The notes under the pieces: model-generated
The model's input: only the letters and a program-made list of their open reading frames with translations
Databases searched by the model: none
What the model was told of the DNA's origin: nothing
Translations under genes and position numbers: made by a program
NCBI RefSeq assembly: GCF_011752975.1
Contig: NZ_VWWP01000003.1
Span: forward strand, 124,001 to 188,000
Direction of reading: 5' to 3'
Source of the DNA: Chryseobacterium sp. Tr-659
GTDB taxonomy: Bacteria > Bacteroidota > Bacteroidia > Flavobacteriales > Weeksellaceae
DNA length: 64,000 bases
In this document: in pieces, positions 16,431 to 24,929 of the stretch
Position numbering within the stretch: position 1 is the stretch's first letter
How the letters are laid out: each line of letters starts with the position of its first letter

Positions 16431-16946
16431 TTATTGAAGTTTCCTTACCAGAACATCTGGCTGCTCACCTTTAGGCACAATGAAGATCGCTTCATCGTTA
16501 ACAGACTCCTGAGAATCCAGATAATAGCCTGCGGTTACAGTCATATAACTCTGTACATACTTTCGGTCGCTATTATACTCCCAGTATGCTACCCTTATAC
16601 GATGCGGCTTCAGTCCCACTGAAATTCTTTTGGAAGTAAGTCTCGCCCCCGTAGCATTAACACAGCTTAATTCAAAAAGTCCTACTTTATCAGAAGTATC
16701 GTCTAAAGATCCTAACAAATCTGAAGTTGAAGAAAGCCTTATATTAAAGGATTTCCCAGTATTGTTTTTAACATTTACTGCAACCTTATACCTGTCGTAC
16801 TCTACTTTTCTGACATTAACTGTTTCCTTGTTGATAACGTAAAAAGAAACAGCAAAACCATCCGTATTCAGAGTTTCATTTTCTCTTATCTTTTGGGAAT
16901 AACAATTCATTGTCATTCCTAAAAGAACAATAACCATTTTTTTCAT
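16431..16946 (-). CDS. Small exported protein of unknown function
   Basis: 171 residues with a short signal peptide (MVIVLLGMTMNCYSQ). The mature part is predicted to be mainly beta strand, with a sequence such as YKVAVNVKNNTGKSFNIRL that suggests a single immunoglobulin-like fold. No known motif or sorting tail. It stands alone between gene-poor stretches. The plus-strand frames here are shadows. Confidence 0.7.
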   Translation of the reverse strand: MKKMVIVLLGMTMNCYSQKIRENETLNTDGFAVSFYVINKETVNVRKVEYDRYKVAVNVKNNTGKSFNIRLSSTSDLLGSLDDTSDKVGLFELSCVNATGARLTSKRISVGLKPHRIRVAYWEYNSDRKYVQSYMTVTAGYYLDSQESVNDEAIFIVPKGEQPDVLVRKLQ

Positions 16947-17103
16947 CTAAAATTGTGTTTTAATTAAATCAAAAAGCGATTTAATAGTGACAAAATTAAC
17001 ATATAGACCATGATGATGAAAATTCCACAGCGTTAATAATTGTTATAAAAAAGAATAGCTAACACTTATTAACGCCTGATGTAGAAGGCATTTGAGTATT
17101 TTA

Positions 17104-17139
17104 CAAAAAAAAATCATAGCAGAAAGACCTGCTATGATT
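17104..17139 (-). terminator. Terminator of the ridA/membrane-protein operon
   Basis: A perfect stem (AATCATAGCAG / CTGCTATGATT) is followed on the minus strand by nine T, about 30 bp after the stop at 17171. Confidence 0.92.
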
Positions 17140-17170
17140 AATATATAGTGTGTATTTATATAATTGGAGA

Positions 17171-17623
17171 TTAATCTCTTTTCATTTTATCAGCAATTCT
17201 CTTTTTCTTGTTGCGTTCATAAATAACTTCTACAATCTTACCTCCAATCCAGGAAAACGGAAAAAAAGTAAGGAAGATCGATATTTTATAAAATGTAGGA
17301 TGATACGGAAATATGATCACATCCAGCATCGCAATGAAAAGCATGATAAAGCCGATTAAAATAGCATAAGCTACTTTAGCATATTTAACGATGATTGCCG
17401 TTGCAACACCTCCAATGGTAGTCCCCAATCCGGAAATAAACAGGAGAAAGCCGAAAAATGCCTTATCATCTTTCATACTGAAAAGAAACCTCTGCCAATG
17501 CTCAAACGGAGCAAAAGCTTCAAAAGTAACCCATTGCGGGAAAGCCCTTATACCAAGGGTAATAATAAGCCCCGCAATACCAAGGCCTATCAACACCGCA
17601 ATTGTATTTCTTATAAAGTTCAT
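17171..17623 (-). CDS. Small multi-pass membrane protein
   Basis: 150 residues with four hydrophobic helices (about 7-27, 55-80, 83-105 and 112-130) and a Lys/Arg-rich cytoplasmic tail ending NKKKRIADKMKRD. No catalytic motif. It starts inside the ridA stop codon (TAATG, 1-bp overlap), so translation is probably coupled. Conserved-hypothetical type; function unknown. Confidence 0.75.
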   Translation of the reverse strand: MNFIRNTIAVLIGLGIAGLIITLGIRAFPQWVTFEAFAPFEHWQRFLFSMKDDKAFFGFLLFISGLGTTIGGVATAIIVKYAKVAYAILIGFIMLFIAMLDVIIFPYHPTFYKISIFLTFFPFSWIGGKIVEVIYERNKKKRIADKMKRD

Positions 17624-18003
17624 TAATCCTGATGTGCAATCATAGAAATTTCGATATCCACATTTTTAGGCAGGCAGGAAACCTGTACAGTCTCACGTGC
17701 CGGATAACTATCTGCATCTAAGTAAGATGCATAGATATCATTCATTACGGCAAAATCATCCATACTTTTAAGGAAGATCGTAGCTTTTACAACATTTTTA
17801 AAAGTCATTCCGGCTTCTGTAAGAATAGCTTCAAGGTTTTTCATTACCTGATGGGTTTCTTTTTCGATTCCTTCTACTAATTTACCTGTTGCAGGATCTA
17901 CAGGAATCTGCCCGGAAATATATAAAACTCCGTTAGCCAGATTTGCTTGTGAATAAGGTCCGATAGCTGCCGGTGCATTAACTGTATTGATTATTTGTTT
18001 CAT
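17623..18003 (-). CDS. ridA: RidA-family enamine/imine deaminase
   Basis: 126 residues, exact family length. It hydrolyses reactive 2-aminoacrylate and related enamines released by PLP enzymes, as a cytosolic trimer. Family marks: NAPAAIGPYSQANLANG, YISGQIPVDPATG, and the substrate-binding Arg in YPARETVQVSCLPKNVDIEI. First gene of a two-gene operon with the small membrane protein. Confidence 0.94.
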   Translation of the reverse strand: MKQIINTVNAPAAIGPYSQANLANGVLYISGQIPVDPATGKLVEGIEKETHQVMKNLEAILTEAGMTFKNVVKATIFLKSMDDFAVMNDIYASYLDADSYPARETVQVSCLPKNVDIEISMIAHQD

Positions 18004-18109
18004 ATGTGGATATTTATTTTTTTTCTAAACCATATGTCATCACTATATGTTGAATTCGTTGGTTGGAAAATTTCACCAACAGTGATTTCATTAGAATTTA
18101 TTCTGGTTG

Positions 18110-18140
18110 CAAATATAAAATTTATATTATCAATTGCCAA
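18110..18140 (-). promoter_or_regulatory. Promoter of the ridA operon
   Basis: TTGG at 18140-18137, a spacer of 19-20 nt and TATATTTG at 18117-18110 on the minus strand fit the Bacteroidota consensus. The leader to the ATG at 18003 is about 100 nt. Confidence 0.7.
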
Positions 18141-18147
18141 TCGGATA

Positions 18148-20733
18148 TTAGAAAGGAGCATTTGGCTGTGTAAAACTTCTGTCTTTATACTTCAATGCAT
18201 CGCTTAAGATATTGGCTTTGATACCGATAAAGAAGTCATATACTTTATACTGTCCGAAAGGAACCCAGTTGAAATTGATCGTAAAACTTCGCTGATCTCT
18301 GGAGAAACCAATTCTTGTGTAAGCCAATTCTTTGGTCACCATATCATAATGTGTACTTCCGTTGATATTCCAGTAAGGAGTAAGCTTAATGCTACCATCT
18401 AATCCTATGGATGCTATTTTATTTGCAAATCTGCTCAGTCCTTTTGAATAGGCATAGTTGGCACTTACGTTTAATGTCCATGTCTGGTCAAAATGAGCGT
18501 AATGATCATCATCAAAATAATAATTTTCATTCCTTACCTCTCCTTTCATGGAATACTTCTTAGCATAATCCGTTTTTTCTCCAAAGATCTCGCTGCTTAG
18601 AGGATAAGATAACTGAACATTGAATCCCTGTACACTGAAGTGGCCGAACTGTTCTGTTCTTATTCCCGTATCCTGGCCCGGAGTAAAGGCAATTTTATAA
18701 GGTTCAAGCGTAAGACTTGTATTTACAGTAAGCTTATTATTGAAGAAAGAAGACTGTCCGTTGATTGAGAAAACAGACCATGGGTGATCTTTAGCGGCAA
18801 AGTTATAGCTTCCCGCAAGGTTTAAAGATTCGAAGATCTTAACTTTTTTCACCCCTGTAGAATCGCTTTTGGATTTCACTTTCATTTCGATATTGTTACC
18901 GATATTGAATCCTAATGCTCCTACCATTCCACTTGAAGGGCTTCCAATAATTCCTTTTTCAAAAATAGAATAAGGAGTAAGTGCTCCGTTGGCATTGTAA
19001 TAATTTCTATAATAACCGAAGTTAGGGCTAGAAAAATCCGGAGAATAGGTGAACCCGATACTTGGAGTCATCATGTGTCTGATGGCTTCTATTGTAGATC
19101 CTTTTTTAAATTTCAACATTCCATAAAGCATTGTCTGAAGACTGGCCGTAGTGGAGAACGTAGAATATCCAGTGAAGTTTTTATTGATATCATCTACCGT
19201 AACATTCTTTATCGGATCATAGTATCTGTTAAGCGTTTTTGTCGTTAAAGCATTGTCAATATTTGCACTTAAACTGAATGTGAAATATTTTGCCAGTGTA
19301 GTATTTGTTGCTAAAGCGATATTATTTTTCAGTCCGGTCTGCATTTTATCCCACATTTCTTTTTTAAACAGTTCGTTTTCCTGTGTATTTACGAAATTGG
19401 TAAGATTGAAGCCGGTATTTACCGTAATATTTTCAAGGAGCCCCTGTCTTATTCCGGTTTTTGATTTGAACAGATAGAACTGGTTAATGGCTACATTCAT
19501 CTGAGGAAGACGAAGATCAGCAAGTCCTGTTGCAAAGTTCTGCGAGTAAGAAGCCGTACCGGTAATAGTCATCGGTAATTTCAAAAATCTTTTGGTAAGT
19601 GTTACCGTAGAGTTCTGCTGGGTATTCAATACATTCTGATTGAAAATGTAGTTGTTATTAAGCGGATTGTTATAAAACTTTGTACTTACGATATCCACAG
19701 AGGCACTAAACGTAAGGAAAGGATTGGCTTTCGAATCCTGCGAATGCGTCCAGTTGATTCTATAGGTACTGTTTTTTGTATAATCATCCAGCCCTTTGAT
19801 CCCTCTTACCATGGTTCCGATATCTGCATTAAAAGATCCTGAATAACGGTACTTTTTCTGATAATTCATCTGTGGACGAAGGTTCCAGCTGCCTTTTGTA
19901 TAGATATCTGCCAGTACTTTAAGATCGAAGTGTTCACCAATCGGCTGGTAATATCCGATTCCGTTCAGGAAGAATCCTACATCTTCTCTTTCCCCAAAAC
20001 TTGGGATCAGAATTCCGGCAGCCCTTTTATCAGAAAACGGTAAAATAGCAAACGGCAGATAAAGCGGTGTAGGAACCTGTTCAATAAACATCTGAATAGG
20101 GCCGGTAACGATCTGCGATTTATTTTTGGTTTTAATAAGCTTAATATTATAAGCTCTCATAAAATAATCTGCTGCCGTATCTTTTTTCTTTATGAAATAA
20201 TCATCGGTAGTATAATCCGCTTTTCTCATTGCGAATACCGAATCATTATATTTTTTTGTTTTCTGTGCAATAATTACCCCTTCGCTTTCCTCTGTTCTTG
20301 CATTGAAAGCGATGGCTTGTTTGGTCTTCGTATTATAACTGAACTCGTTGGTTTCGTATTTTTTCCCTGCCTGTGTGGTAATTACAGGTTCAATAATCTT
20401 TCCTAAAGAGTCTTGTTTTCCTCTGGCATAGATCAGATTTTTATTATCATCAATGGAAATATAATCTGCATCAATCTGCATATCCTGGTATTTTACCTGT
20501 GCATTCTTATTAAGGAATGTCATTTTCTTAGGGATATCTCTTCTCTGGTCGTCGGCTTTTGTACGAAGAACATCATCCAAAGCTTCTTTTTTTACAACTA
20601 TGGTATCCTTTTTGGAAATAGTATCATTAACCGCATTTTTAGGCAATTTTTCGGGCGTTTTCTGTGCTAAAAAATTGTTAAAAATTAGGATAATTAAAAT
20701 TTGTAATATATTTTTGAGGACGGTTTTGGCCAA
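18148..20733 (-). CDS. lptD: LPS-assembly protein LptD-like outer-membrane protein
   Basis: 861 residues. After a signal peptide (about 24 residues, ending FLAQ) comes an OstA/LptA-like periplasmic domain (about 60-190: AQVKYQDMQIDADYISIDDNKN, TNEFSYNTKTKQAIAFNARTEE), then a large beta-barrel with alternating aromatic strands to the last residue. This is the flavobacterial form of LptD, which together with a partner inserts lipopolysaccharide in the outer leaflet. It is divergent from the amidase gene. A TAATTTTG box at 20764-20757 lies 24 bp upstream of the start. Confidence 0.87.
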   Translation of the reverse strand: MAKTVLKNILQILIILIFNNFLAQKTPEKLPKNAVNDTISKKDTIVVKKEALDDVLRTKADDQRRDIPKKMTFLNKNAQVKYQDMQIDADYISIDDNKNLIYARGKQDSLGKIIEPVITTQAGKKYETNEFSYNTKTKQAIAFNARTEESEGVIIAQKTKKYNDSVFAMRKADYTTDDYFIKKKDTAADYFMRAYNIKLIKTKNKSQIVTGPIQMFIEQVPTPLYLPFAILPFSDKRAAGILIPSFGEREDVGFFLNGIGYYQPIGEHFDLKVLADIYTKGSWNLRPQMNYQKKYRYSGSFNADIGTMVRGIKGLDDYTKNSTYRINWTHSQDSKANPFLTFSASVDIVSTKFYNNPLNNNYIFNQNVLNTQQNSTVTLTKRFLKLPMTITGTASYSQNFATGLADLRLPQMNVAINQFYLFKSKTGIRQGLLENITVNTGFNLTNFVNTQENELFKKEMWDKMQTGLKNNIALATNTTLAKYFTFSLSANIDNALTTKTLNRYYDPIKNVTVDDINKNFTGYSTFSTTASLQTMLYGMLKFKKGSTIEAIRHMMTPSIGFTYSPDFSSPNFGYYRNYYNANGALTPYSIFEKGIIGSPSSGMVGALGFNIGNNIEMKVKSKSDSTGVKKVKIFESLNLAGSYNFAAKDHPWSVFSINGQSSFFNNKLTVNTSLTLEPYKIAFTPGQDTGIRTEQFGHFSVQGFNVQLSYPLSSEIFGEKTDYAKKYSMKGEVRNENYYFDDDHYAHFDQTWTLNVSANYAYSKGLSRFANKIASIGLDGSIKLTPYWNINGSTHYDMVTKELAYTRIGFSRDQRSFTINFNWVPFGQYKVYDFFIGIKANILSDALKYKDRSFTQPNAPF

Positions 20734-20786
20734 TTTTATTCTATATAATTAAGGCCCAAAATTAATATAATTTTTATAACTGTAAG

Positions 20787-22073
20787 ATGCACAAACAAAA
20801 TTTTAAAATAATTTTATCATTTCTCCTTATCCTAACCAGCAACTTTATTTTCTCTCAGAAGAAGTTTACGATCGTTCTGGATGCGGGTCACGGAGGAAGT
20901 GATCATGGAGCCAACAGGACTTATTCTGACATTGGAAGAGTGGCCGAAAAAGACATTACACTCGCTATTACGTTAAAAGTGGGGGCAATGCTTGAGAAAA
21001 ACAGAGATTTTAAAGTAATATATACCCGTAAGATCGATGAATATCCGTCTTTATCCGACAGAACCAACCTGGCTAACAGAAGTAAAGCGGATCTGTTTGT
21101 ATCAATTCACTGTAATTCTTCTGCAAGGCCTACCGCTTATGGAACGGAAACTTACGTACAGGGACCGAACCAGAACAACGAAAATCTTGAGGTAGCAAAA
21201 AGAGAGAATGACGTAATCTTTCTGGATGAAAAAGATAAGCAGACCTTCGGATCTTATAATCCTGATTCTCCGGAATCTTTAATTGCGTTAAAACTTCAGC
21301 AAAGTAAGTATCTGGAATCCAGTCTTCTTTTAGGAGGATTGGTAGAAGATAATTTCGTGAACAAAGACAAGAGATTCTCCAGAGGTGTTTTCCAAAAAAA
21401 CCTTCACGTTCTGCGTATGAACGCCATGCCATCTGTACTGATAGAAACCGGTTTCATCAATCATCCGGAGGAAAGCCATTATATTGCTTCAGAAAAAGGA
21501 CAGGATGAGATTGCAGAAAGTATATACAATGCCATCATTGATTATAAGAAAGCGATTGACAGAAAATCCGGAGGTTCTATCGCCGTTAAAAAACCGGAAC
21601 CGGAAAAACCGGCAGAAGTTCCTCTGAAAAATGATTTCAGAATACTGTTGATGAGTTCTCCTACCAAGTACAATGAAAATGATCCTGCTCTGAAAGGGTT
21701 AAATTACATTCTTACCCTAAAAGAAAACGGACAATACAAATATTACTACGCTGTAACTAATATGGCTTCTGTAAAAGATATTAACCTTAAGACGGCTAAG
21801 GATGCAGGATTCCGGAATGCTTTTGCCGTAGGATTCATGCCTAATCAGAGAATCAGCATGGGATACTATACTATAGAAGTATATGCAGGTGAAAAGCTGA
21901 ATGGAAATTCATACATTCTTCAGAACCTTAAAGATGTGGAAAGAGAGAAAGACAGTGGTGTTTTCTATTACACTTATGGAAAAATTTACACATTGGAAGA
22001 TGCTGTAAAACTTCAAAAAGAACTTGAAGCTAAGGGCATCAAGAACACGGTAATACAAAAAGTTTATAAATAA
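20787..22073 (+). CDS. N-acetylmuramoyl-L-alanine amidase (Amidase_3)
   Basis: 428 residues with a signal peptide (about 24 residues, ending FSQ). The zinc amidase domain covers about 28-270: VLDAGHGGSDHG (first Zn His), a Glu in AEKDITLAI, FVSIHCNS (second His) and the catalytic Glu in VLIETGFINHPEE. It cleaves the bond between MurNAc and L-Ala in peptidoglycan during cell separation. The C-terminal ~110 residues (NYILTLKENGQYKYYY, GEKLNGNSYILQNL) look like a SPOR-like cell-wall binding domain. The 53-bp divergent gap to lptD suggests joint envelope control. Confidence 0.92.
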   Translation: MHKQNFKIILSFLLILTSNFIFSQKKFTIVLDAGHGGSDHGANRTYSDIGRVAEKDITLAITLKVGAMLEKNRDFKVIYTRKIDEYPSLSDRTNLANRSKADLFVSIHCNSSARPTAYGTETYVQGPNQNNENLEVAKRENDVIFLDEKDKQTFGSYNPDSPESLIALKLQQSKYLESSLLLGGLVEDNFVNKDKRFSRGVFQKNLHVLRMNAMPSVLIETGFINHPEESHYIASEKGQDEIAESIYNAIIDYKKAIDRKSGGSIAVKKPEPEKPAEVPLKNDFRILLMSSPTKYNENDPALKGLNYILTLKENGQYKYYYAVTNMASVKDINLKTAKDAGFRNAFAVGFMPNQRISMGYYTIEVYAGEKLNGNSYILQNLKDVEREKDSGVFYYTYGKIYTLEDAVKLQKELEAKGIKNTVIQKVYK

Positions 22074-22087
22074 ATTTTTAAAATAAT

Positions 22088-22118
22088 TTTGAAGTTTAAA
22101 AGTGAATAACTACTTTTG
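22088..22118 (+). promoter_or_regulatory. Promoter of tRNA-Glu 1
   Basis: TTTG at 22088-22091, a 19-nt spacer and TACTTTTG at 22111-22118: a full Bacteroidota consensus, 15 nt before the tRNA. Confidence 0.85.
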
Positions 22119-22132
22119 CAACCTCAAAATTT

Positions 22133-22204
22133 GGCCTATTCGTCTAGTGGTCAGGACTCAAGATTTTCATTCTTGCAACAGGGGTTCGATTCCCCTATAG
22201 GCTA
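22133..22204 (+). tRNA. tRNA-Glu (TTC), divergent copy
   Basis: A 72-nt cloverleaf with acceptor GGCCTAT / ATAGGCT, anticodon loop TTTTCAT giving anticodon TTC, and T-arm AGGGG-TTCGATT-CCCCT. CCA is not encoded. It differs from the other three copies in the acceptor, D arm and anticodon stem (CAAGA/TCTTG). Confidence 0.95.
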
Positions 22205-22212
22205 CTTATATC

Positions 22213-22249
22213 AACCTTTAACTTTCGCTGATTGTTAAAGGTTTTTTAT
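22213..22249 (+). terminator. Terminator after tRNA-Glu 1
   Basis: A 10-bp perfect stem (AACCTTTAAC / GTTAAAGGTT) is followed by six T. Confidence 0.9.
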
Positions 22250-22405
22250 TTCTATACTTACCTGTTTTCCTTTTGAATATATCATAAGTTATAAGGTTTT
22301 TAGAAAGAGGTACTCAAAAAAAGAAAATTTCTGAAAAATGCAGTCCATTGATACGCTGATTCTTATTAAAAAAATCGTGTTAGTTTCTTCTAAAAAAGCA
22401 TTCTA

Positions 22406-22438
22406 TTGAAATTATATATCACAAAAGCCTTATATTTG
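22406..22438 (+). promoter_or_regulatory. Putative promoter of the 22556 gene
   Basis: TTG at 22406-22408 and TATATTTG at 22431-22438, with a slightly long 22-nt spacer. The leader to the start codon would be about 110 nt. Confidence 0.55.
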
Positions 22439-22510
22439 CAAAAATTTTTAAATAAATTTAGCCATAATTGCTCATGCGGATGTGGTGACACTGATGAAAA
22501 ATATTATTGA

Positions 22511-22534
22511 TAAATCATTGCAAACAATGATTTA
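22511..22534 (+). repeat. Perfect hairpin in the leader of the 22556 gene
   Basis: TAAATCATTG and CAATGATTTA pair over 10 bp around a CAAA loop, 22 nt before the start codon. It has no T-run, so it is not a terminator. A 24-codon frame from the ATG at 22493 runs through it. Confidence 0.7.
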
Positions 22535-22555
22535 CGAACTATCAAATTTTATGTC

Positions 22556-22876
22556 ATGCCGGATTTAAAAATACAAGAAGCGAAATTGCTTTTTAAGAAA
22601 ATCCACTCTAACCCAAAAAGTTATGATTTAAAAATCAATGAAGACGGGATTACAGGCAGAGATGATAAAATCAGTTTCAGACTTTACAGGACTGGAGAAA
22701 GGGTTGCTTTTGAAGTAACAATAGATGAACTTACTTTCACCAATACGACTGGAGAATGGAACAACGCACTGATCATGTTAGGAAACACGATCAAAAAAAT
22801 AGAAAAAGAACAGGAAAATTTAAAAATAGAACAGGCAATAGATAAGCTTAGAAAGTACCTTTCAGAAGAAAATTAA
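22556..22876 (+). CDS. Small conserved-type protein of unknown function
   Basis: 106 residues, hydrophilic and Lys/Glu-rich, no signal or membrane segment, so cytosolic. The first ~75 residues appear to be mixed alpha/beta (LKINEDGITGRDDKISFRLY), and the last 30 are a charged helix. No family recognised. The start is uncertain; the short upstream frame ends 13 nt inside this gene. It lies between tRNA-Glu 1 and rpsT, each with its own promoter. Confidence 0.65.
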   Translation: MPDLKIQEAKLLFKKIHSNPKSYDLKINEDGITGRDDKISFRLYRTGERVAFEVTIDELTFTNTTGEWNNALIMLGNTIKKIEKEQENLKIEQAIDKLRKYLSEEN

Positions 22877-22892
22877 AATTTTTGAAAATAAA

Positions 22893-22924
22893 TTTGGTAG
22901 TTTAAGAAAAAGTTTATAGTTTTG
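22893..22924 (+). promoter_or_regulatory. Promoter of rpsT
   Basis: TTTG at 22893-22896, a 20-nt spacer and TAGTTTTG at 22917-22924. The start codon is only 18 nt further, so the leader is about 12 nt. Confidence 0.8.
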
Positions 22925-22942
22925 CACTCACATTTAAACGAT

Positions 22943-23197
22943 ATGGCAAATCATAAATCAGCGTTAAAGAGAATTAGACAAAACGAAACGAAAAGACTTC
23001 GTAACAGATACTATCACAAGACTGCAAGAACTGCAATGAAAGTTTTGAGAAGTGAAGAAGATAAAGCTGCTGCAACAGAGCAACTGCCAAAAGTTATCGC
23101 TTTATTGGATAAATTAGCTAAGAAAAATATTATCCACAAAAACAAAGCGGCTAACTTAAAAAGCAAATTAACTAAGCACGTTAATAAATTAGCGTAA
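22943..23197 (+). CDS. rpsT: 30S ribosomal protein S20
   Basis: 84 residues starting [15 protein letters not shown] at the ATG at 22943; an upstream TTG at 22922 lies inside the -7 box and is rejected. The protein is a basic three-helix bundle binding 16S rRNA, with the family segments [12 protein letters not shown] and [18 protein letters not shown] tRNA-Glu begins 10 bp after its stop, with no terminator between, so rpsT and that tRNA are probably one transcript. Confidence 0.97.
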   Translation: MANHKSALKRIRQNETKRLRNRYYHKTARTAMKVLRSEEDKAAATEQLPKVIALLDKLAKKNIIHKNKAANLKSKLTKHVNKLA

Positions 23198-23207
23198 AAG
23201 TATAGCT

Positions 23208-23279
23208 GGCCCGTTCGTCTATCGGTTAGGACCTCAGATTTTCATTCTGGTAAGAGGGGTTCGATTCCCCTACGGGCTA
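23208..23279 (+). tRNA. tRNA-Glu (TTC)
   Basis: A 72-nt cloverleaf with acceptor GGCCCGT / ACGGGCT, anticodon loop TTTTCAT (TTC) and T-arm GGGG-TTCGATT-CCCC. No CCA encoded. It follows rpsT by 10 bp. Confidence 0.95.
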
Positions 23280-23291
23280 CTTAAAATCTTG

Positions 23292-23322
23292 AAAAACCAC
23301 TGTATAACATCAGTGGTTTTTT
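23292..23322 (+). terminator. Terminator after rpsT/tRNA-Glu
   Basis: A stem AAAAACCACTG / CAGTGGTTTTT with a short loop and T-run, 13 bp after the tRNA. Confidence 0.85.
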
Positions 23323-23362
23323 AAAGACAAAACAAAAAGCTATTCTTTACAACACTCTAACC

Positions 23363-23434
23363 GGCCCGTTCGTCTATCGGTTAGGACCTCAGATTTTCAT
23401 TCTGGTAAGAGGGGTTCGATTCCCCTACGGGCTA
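23363..23434 (+). tRNA. tRNA-Glu (TTC)
   Basis: Identical over the 72-nt gene to the copy at 23208. No consensus promoter was found in the 40 bp between the preceding terminator and this copy. Confidence 0.95.
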
Positions 23435-23498
23435 CAAACTAAGAGTTGATACTTATAAAAACAAAACTAACACATCATTTTGGTGATGGAAGATAGAG

Positions 23499-23570
23499 GG
23501 CCCGTTCGTCTATCGGTTAGGACCTCAGATTTTCATTCTGGTAAGAGGGGTTCGATTCCCCTACGGGCTA
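23499..23570 (+). tRNA. tRNA-Glu (TTC)
   Basis: A third identical 72-nt copy, followed immediately by a terminator hairpin. Probably transcribed with the copy 64 bp upstream. Confidence 0.95.
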
Positions 23571-23571
23571 C

Positions 23572-23599
23572 AAAAGGACTTTTTCGAAAGTCCTTTTTT
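23572..23599 (+). terminator. Terminator of the tRNA-Glu array
   Basis: An 11-bp perfect stem (AAAAGGACTTT / AAAGTCCTTTT) around a TTCG tetraloop, with a T-run. Confidence 0.93.
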
Positions 23600-23943
23600 C
23601 GTTTTGATACACCTACTCCGCTTTATTTAATGCTTTTATTGAAGCATAAAGCAGGATCAATCTCATTGATTCTTTCCAAGTAAATATTCTTCGTCAAAAA
23701 ATTTCTTTTCCTTGTTCACTTTACTATTACCTGAGCGATAGAATATTGTTTATTACAATCAACAAAAGTTACATTCCTGTTAGCAGCAAATTTTAAGACC
23801 AATTCATTTTTCCGGACTGTCCAGGTTATTAAAGGAATATTAAATTTTCATTAAAAAAGTCACCAATTATAGAAATATTATTTCTTAGTATTTCTTTTAA
23901 TCCTTAAATTTGAATAAAACTATTCATTCAAAATAAAAATAAC
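23600..23943. other. Intergenic region before the tandem T9SS genes
   Basis: About 340 bp without a gene. A hairpin with GCTTTA / TAAAGC outer arms and ATGCTT / AAGCAT inner arms lies at 23620-23652. A TAAATTTG -7-like box at 23905-23912 probably serves the next gene. Confidence 0.5.
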
Positions 23944-24714
23944 ATGAAATTTAATTTACTTTTGGGAAATCAATTCTCACTTAAAGCTTCATTGATTGCT
24001 TTAGCTTTAATCTCAGTCAATACTTTGTTTGCACAGAACAGAATTTATGCTCATGCACAAAATTCAGGGGTATTTGGAGTCGCTTGTTTAGGATGCCGTG
24101 TAGATAATCCTTTAAATGCGGTTGGAAATAATGAAGACGACTATTCTACTATGGTACTTGGAACAGCTTTATTAGGAGGGATTCAGCAAACATTGCTGTT
24201 TCCTGATCTCAGGTCAGACACCAGGCTGGTTGTAGGTATCGGAACAGATAACATTCCTTTATCTGTACAGTTATTAAGCGGTGTAACATTAGAAACCATG
24301 AACGGAGGAACTTCTAACGAAGACAGAAGAACGATAGATGTAAGTCTTCTTAAGCTAGGAGCAACTCCAAACAGGGGTACCGTGGAATTCAAACCGGAAA
24401 AGCCTTATGATGGGGTTAGAATAGGTTTAACCGGAGGAGTATTAAGTCTTGGTGGGGGATTCAGAATTTATTATGCTTACCAGGATCCTTTGATCAATAT
24501 TATGGCAAACAGCAAGAACGGACAGGTAACTCTTGATGGCAATGTAGCTTTCGAAGGCTCTGAAATAACATTAACAAATCCATCAGGAAAAGAAGTATTC
24601 CGTTCTACTCTGAGATCGAAGACGTTCGAGTCTCAACAGCCTGAAGGTGTTTACATCATGACTCTTCAAACCAAGGAAGGAAAGATGTATTCGAAGAAAA
24701 TTATTATAAAATAA
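23944..24714 (+). CDS. T9SS-tailed secreted protein, tandem copy 1
   Basis: 256 residues. A signal peptide (about 30 residues, ending LFAQ) is followed by a beta-rich domain (about 31-180) with ACLGCRVDNPLNAVGNNEDD and then a type A sorting tail of ~75 residues (GKEVFRSTLRSKTFESQQPEGVYIM, ending MYSKKIIIK). The tail directs export by the type IX system and usually attachment to the cell surface. The N-terminal domain has a CxxC-like pair (CLGC) but no enzyme motif. A closely similar gene follows 216 bp downstream. Confidence 0.85.
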   Translation: MKFNLLLGNQFSLKASLIALALISVNTLFAQNRIYAHAQNSGVFGVACLGCRVDNPLNAVGNNEDDYSTMVLGTALLGGIQQTLLFPDLRSDTRLVVGIGTDNIPLSVQLLSGVTLETMNGGTSNEDRRTIDVSLLKLGATPNRGTVEFKPEKPYDGVRIGLTGGVLSLGGGFRIYYAYQDPLINIMANSKNGQVTLDGNVAFEGSEITLTNPSGKEVFRSTLRSKTFESQQPEGVYIMTLQTKEGKMYSKKIIIK

Positions 24715-24732
24715 TTGATAAGGGACAGACTC

Positions 24733-24771
24733 AGTCCGGCAGGTTTTTCAACCTGCCGGACTTTTTATTTT
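24733..24771 (+). terminator. Terminator of T9SS copy 1
   Basis: A 13-bp perfect stem (AGTCCGGCAGGTT / AACCTGCCGGACT) with a TTTC loop and a T-rich tail. Confidence 0.95.
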
Positions 24772-24929
24772 TAAAAGGAAACAAAATGATTCACAGTTAA
24801 ATAAAACAAATTCATAATTATAAATATCAACAAATTATTAACAAATCACATAAATATGAAATAAAATAATCAACATAATCTTTTTATTCATAAATTTACA
24901 CAAAGCTGAAACCCAAAATCTTTCTACAT

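Noticed and set aside
22482-22510. A stretch resembling the first bases of a tRNA-Leu (GCGGATGTGGTG)
   Set aside because: The remaining arms do not fold into a cloverleaf, so it is not a tRNA gene.
22922-22942. TTG start seven codons upstream of rpsT
   Set aside because: It lies within the -7 box; S20 starts with MANHKSA.
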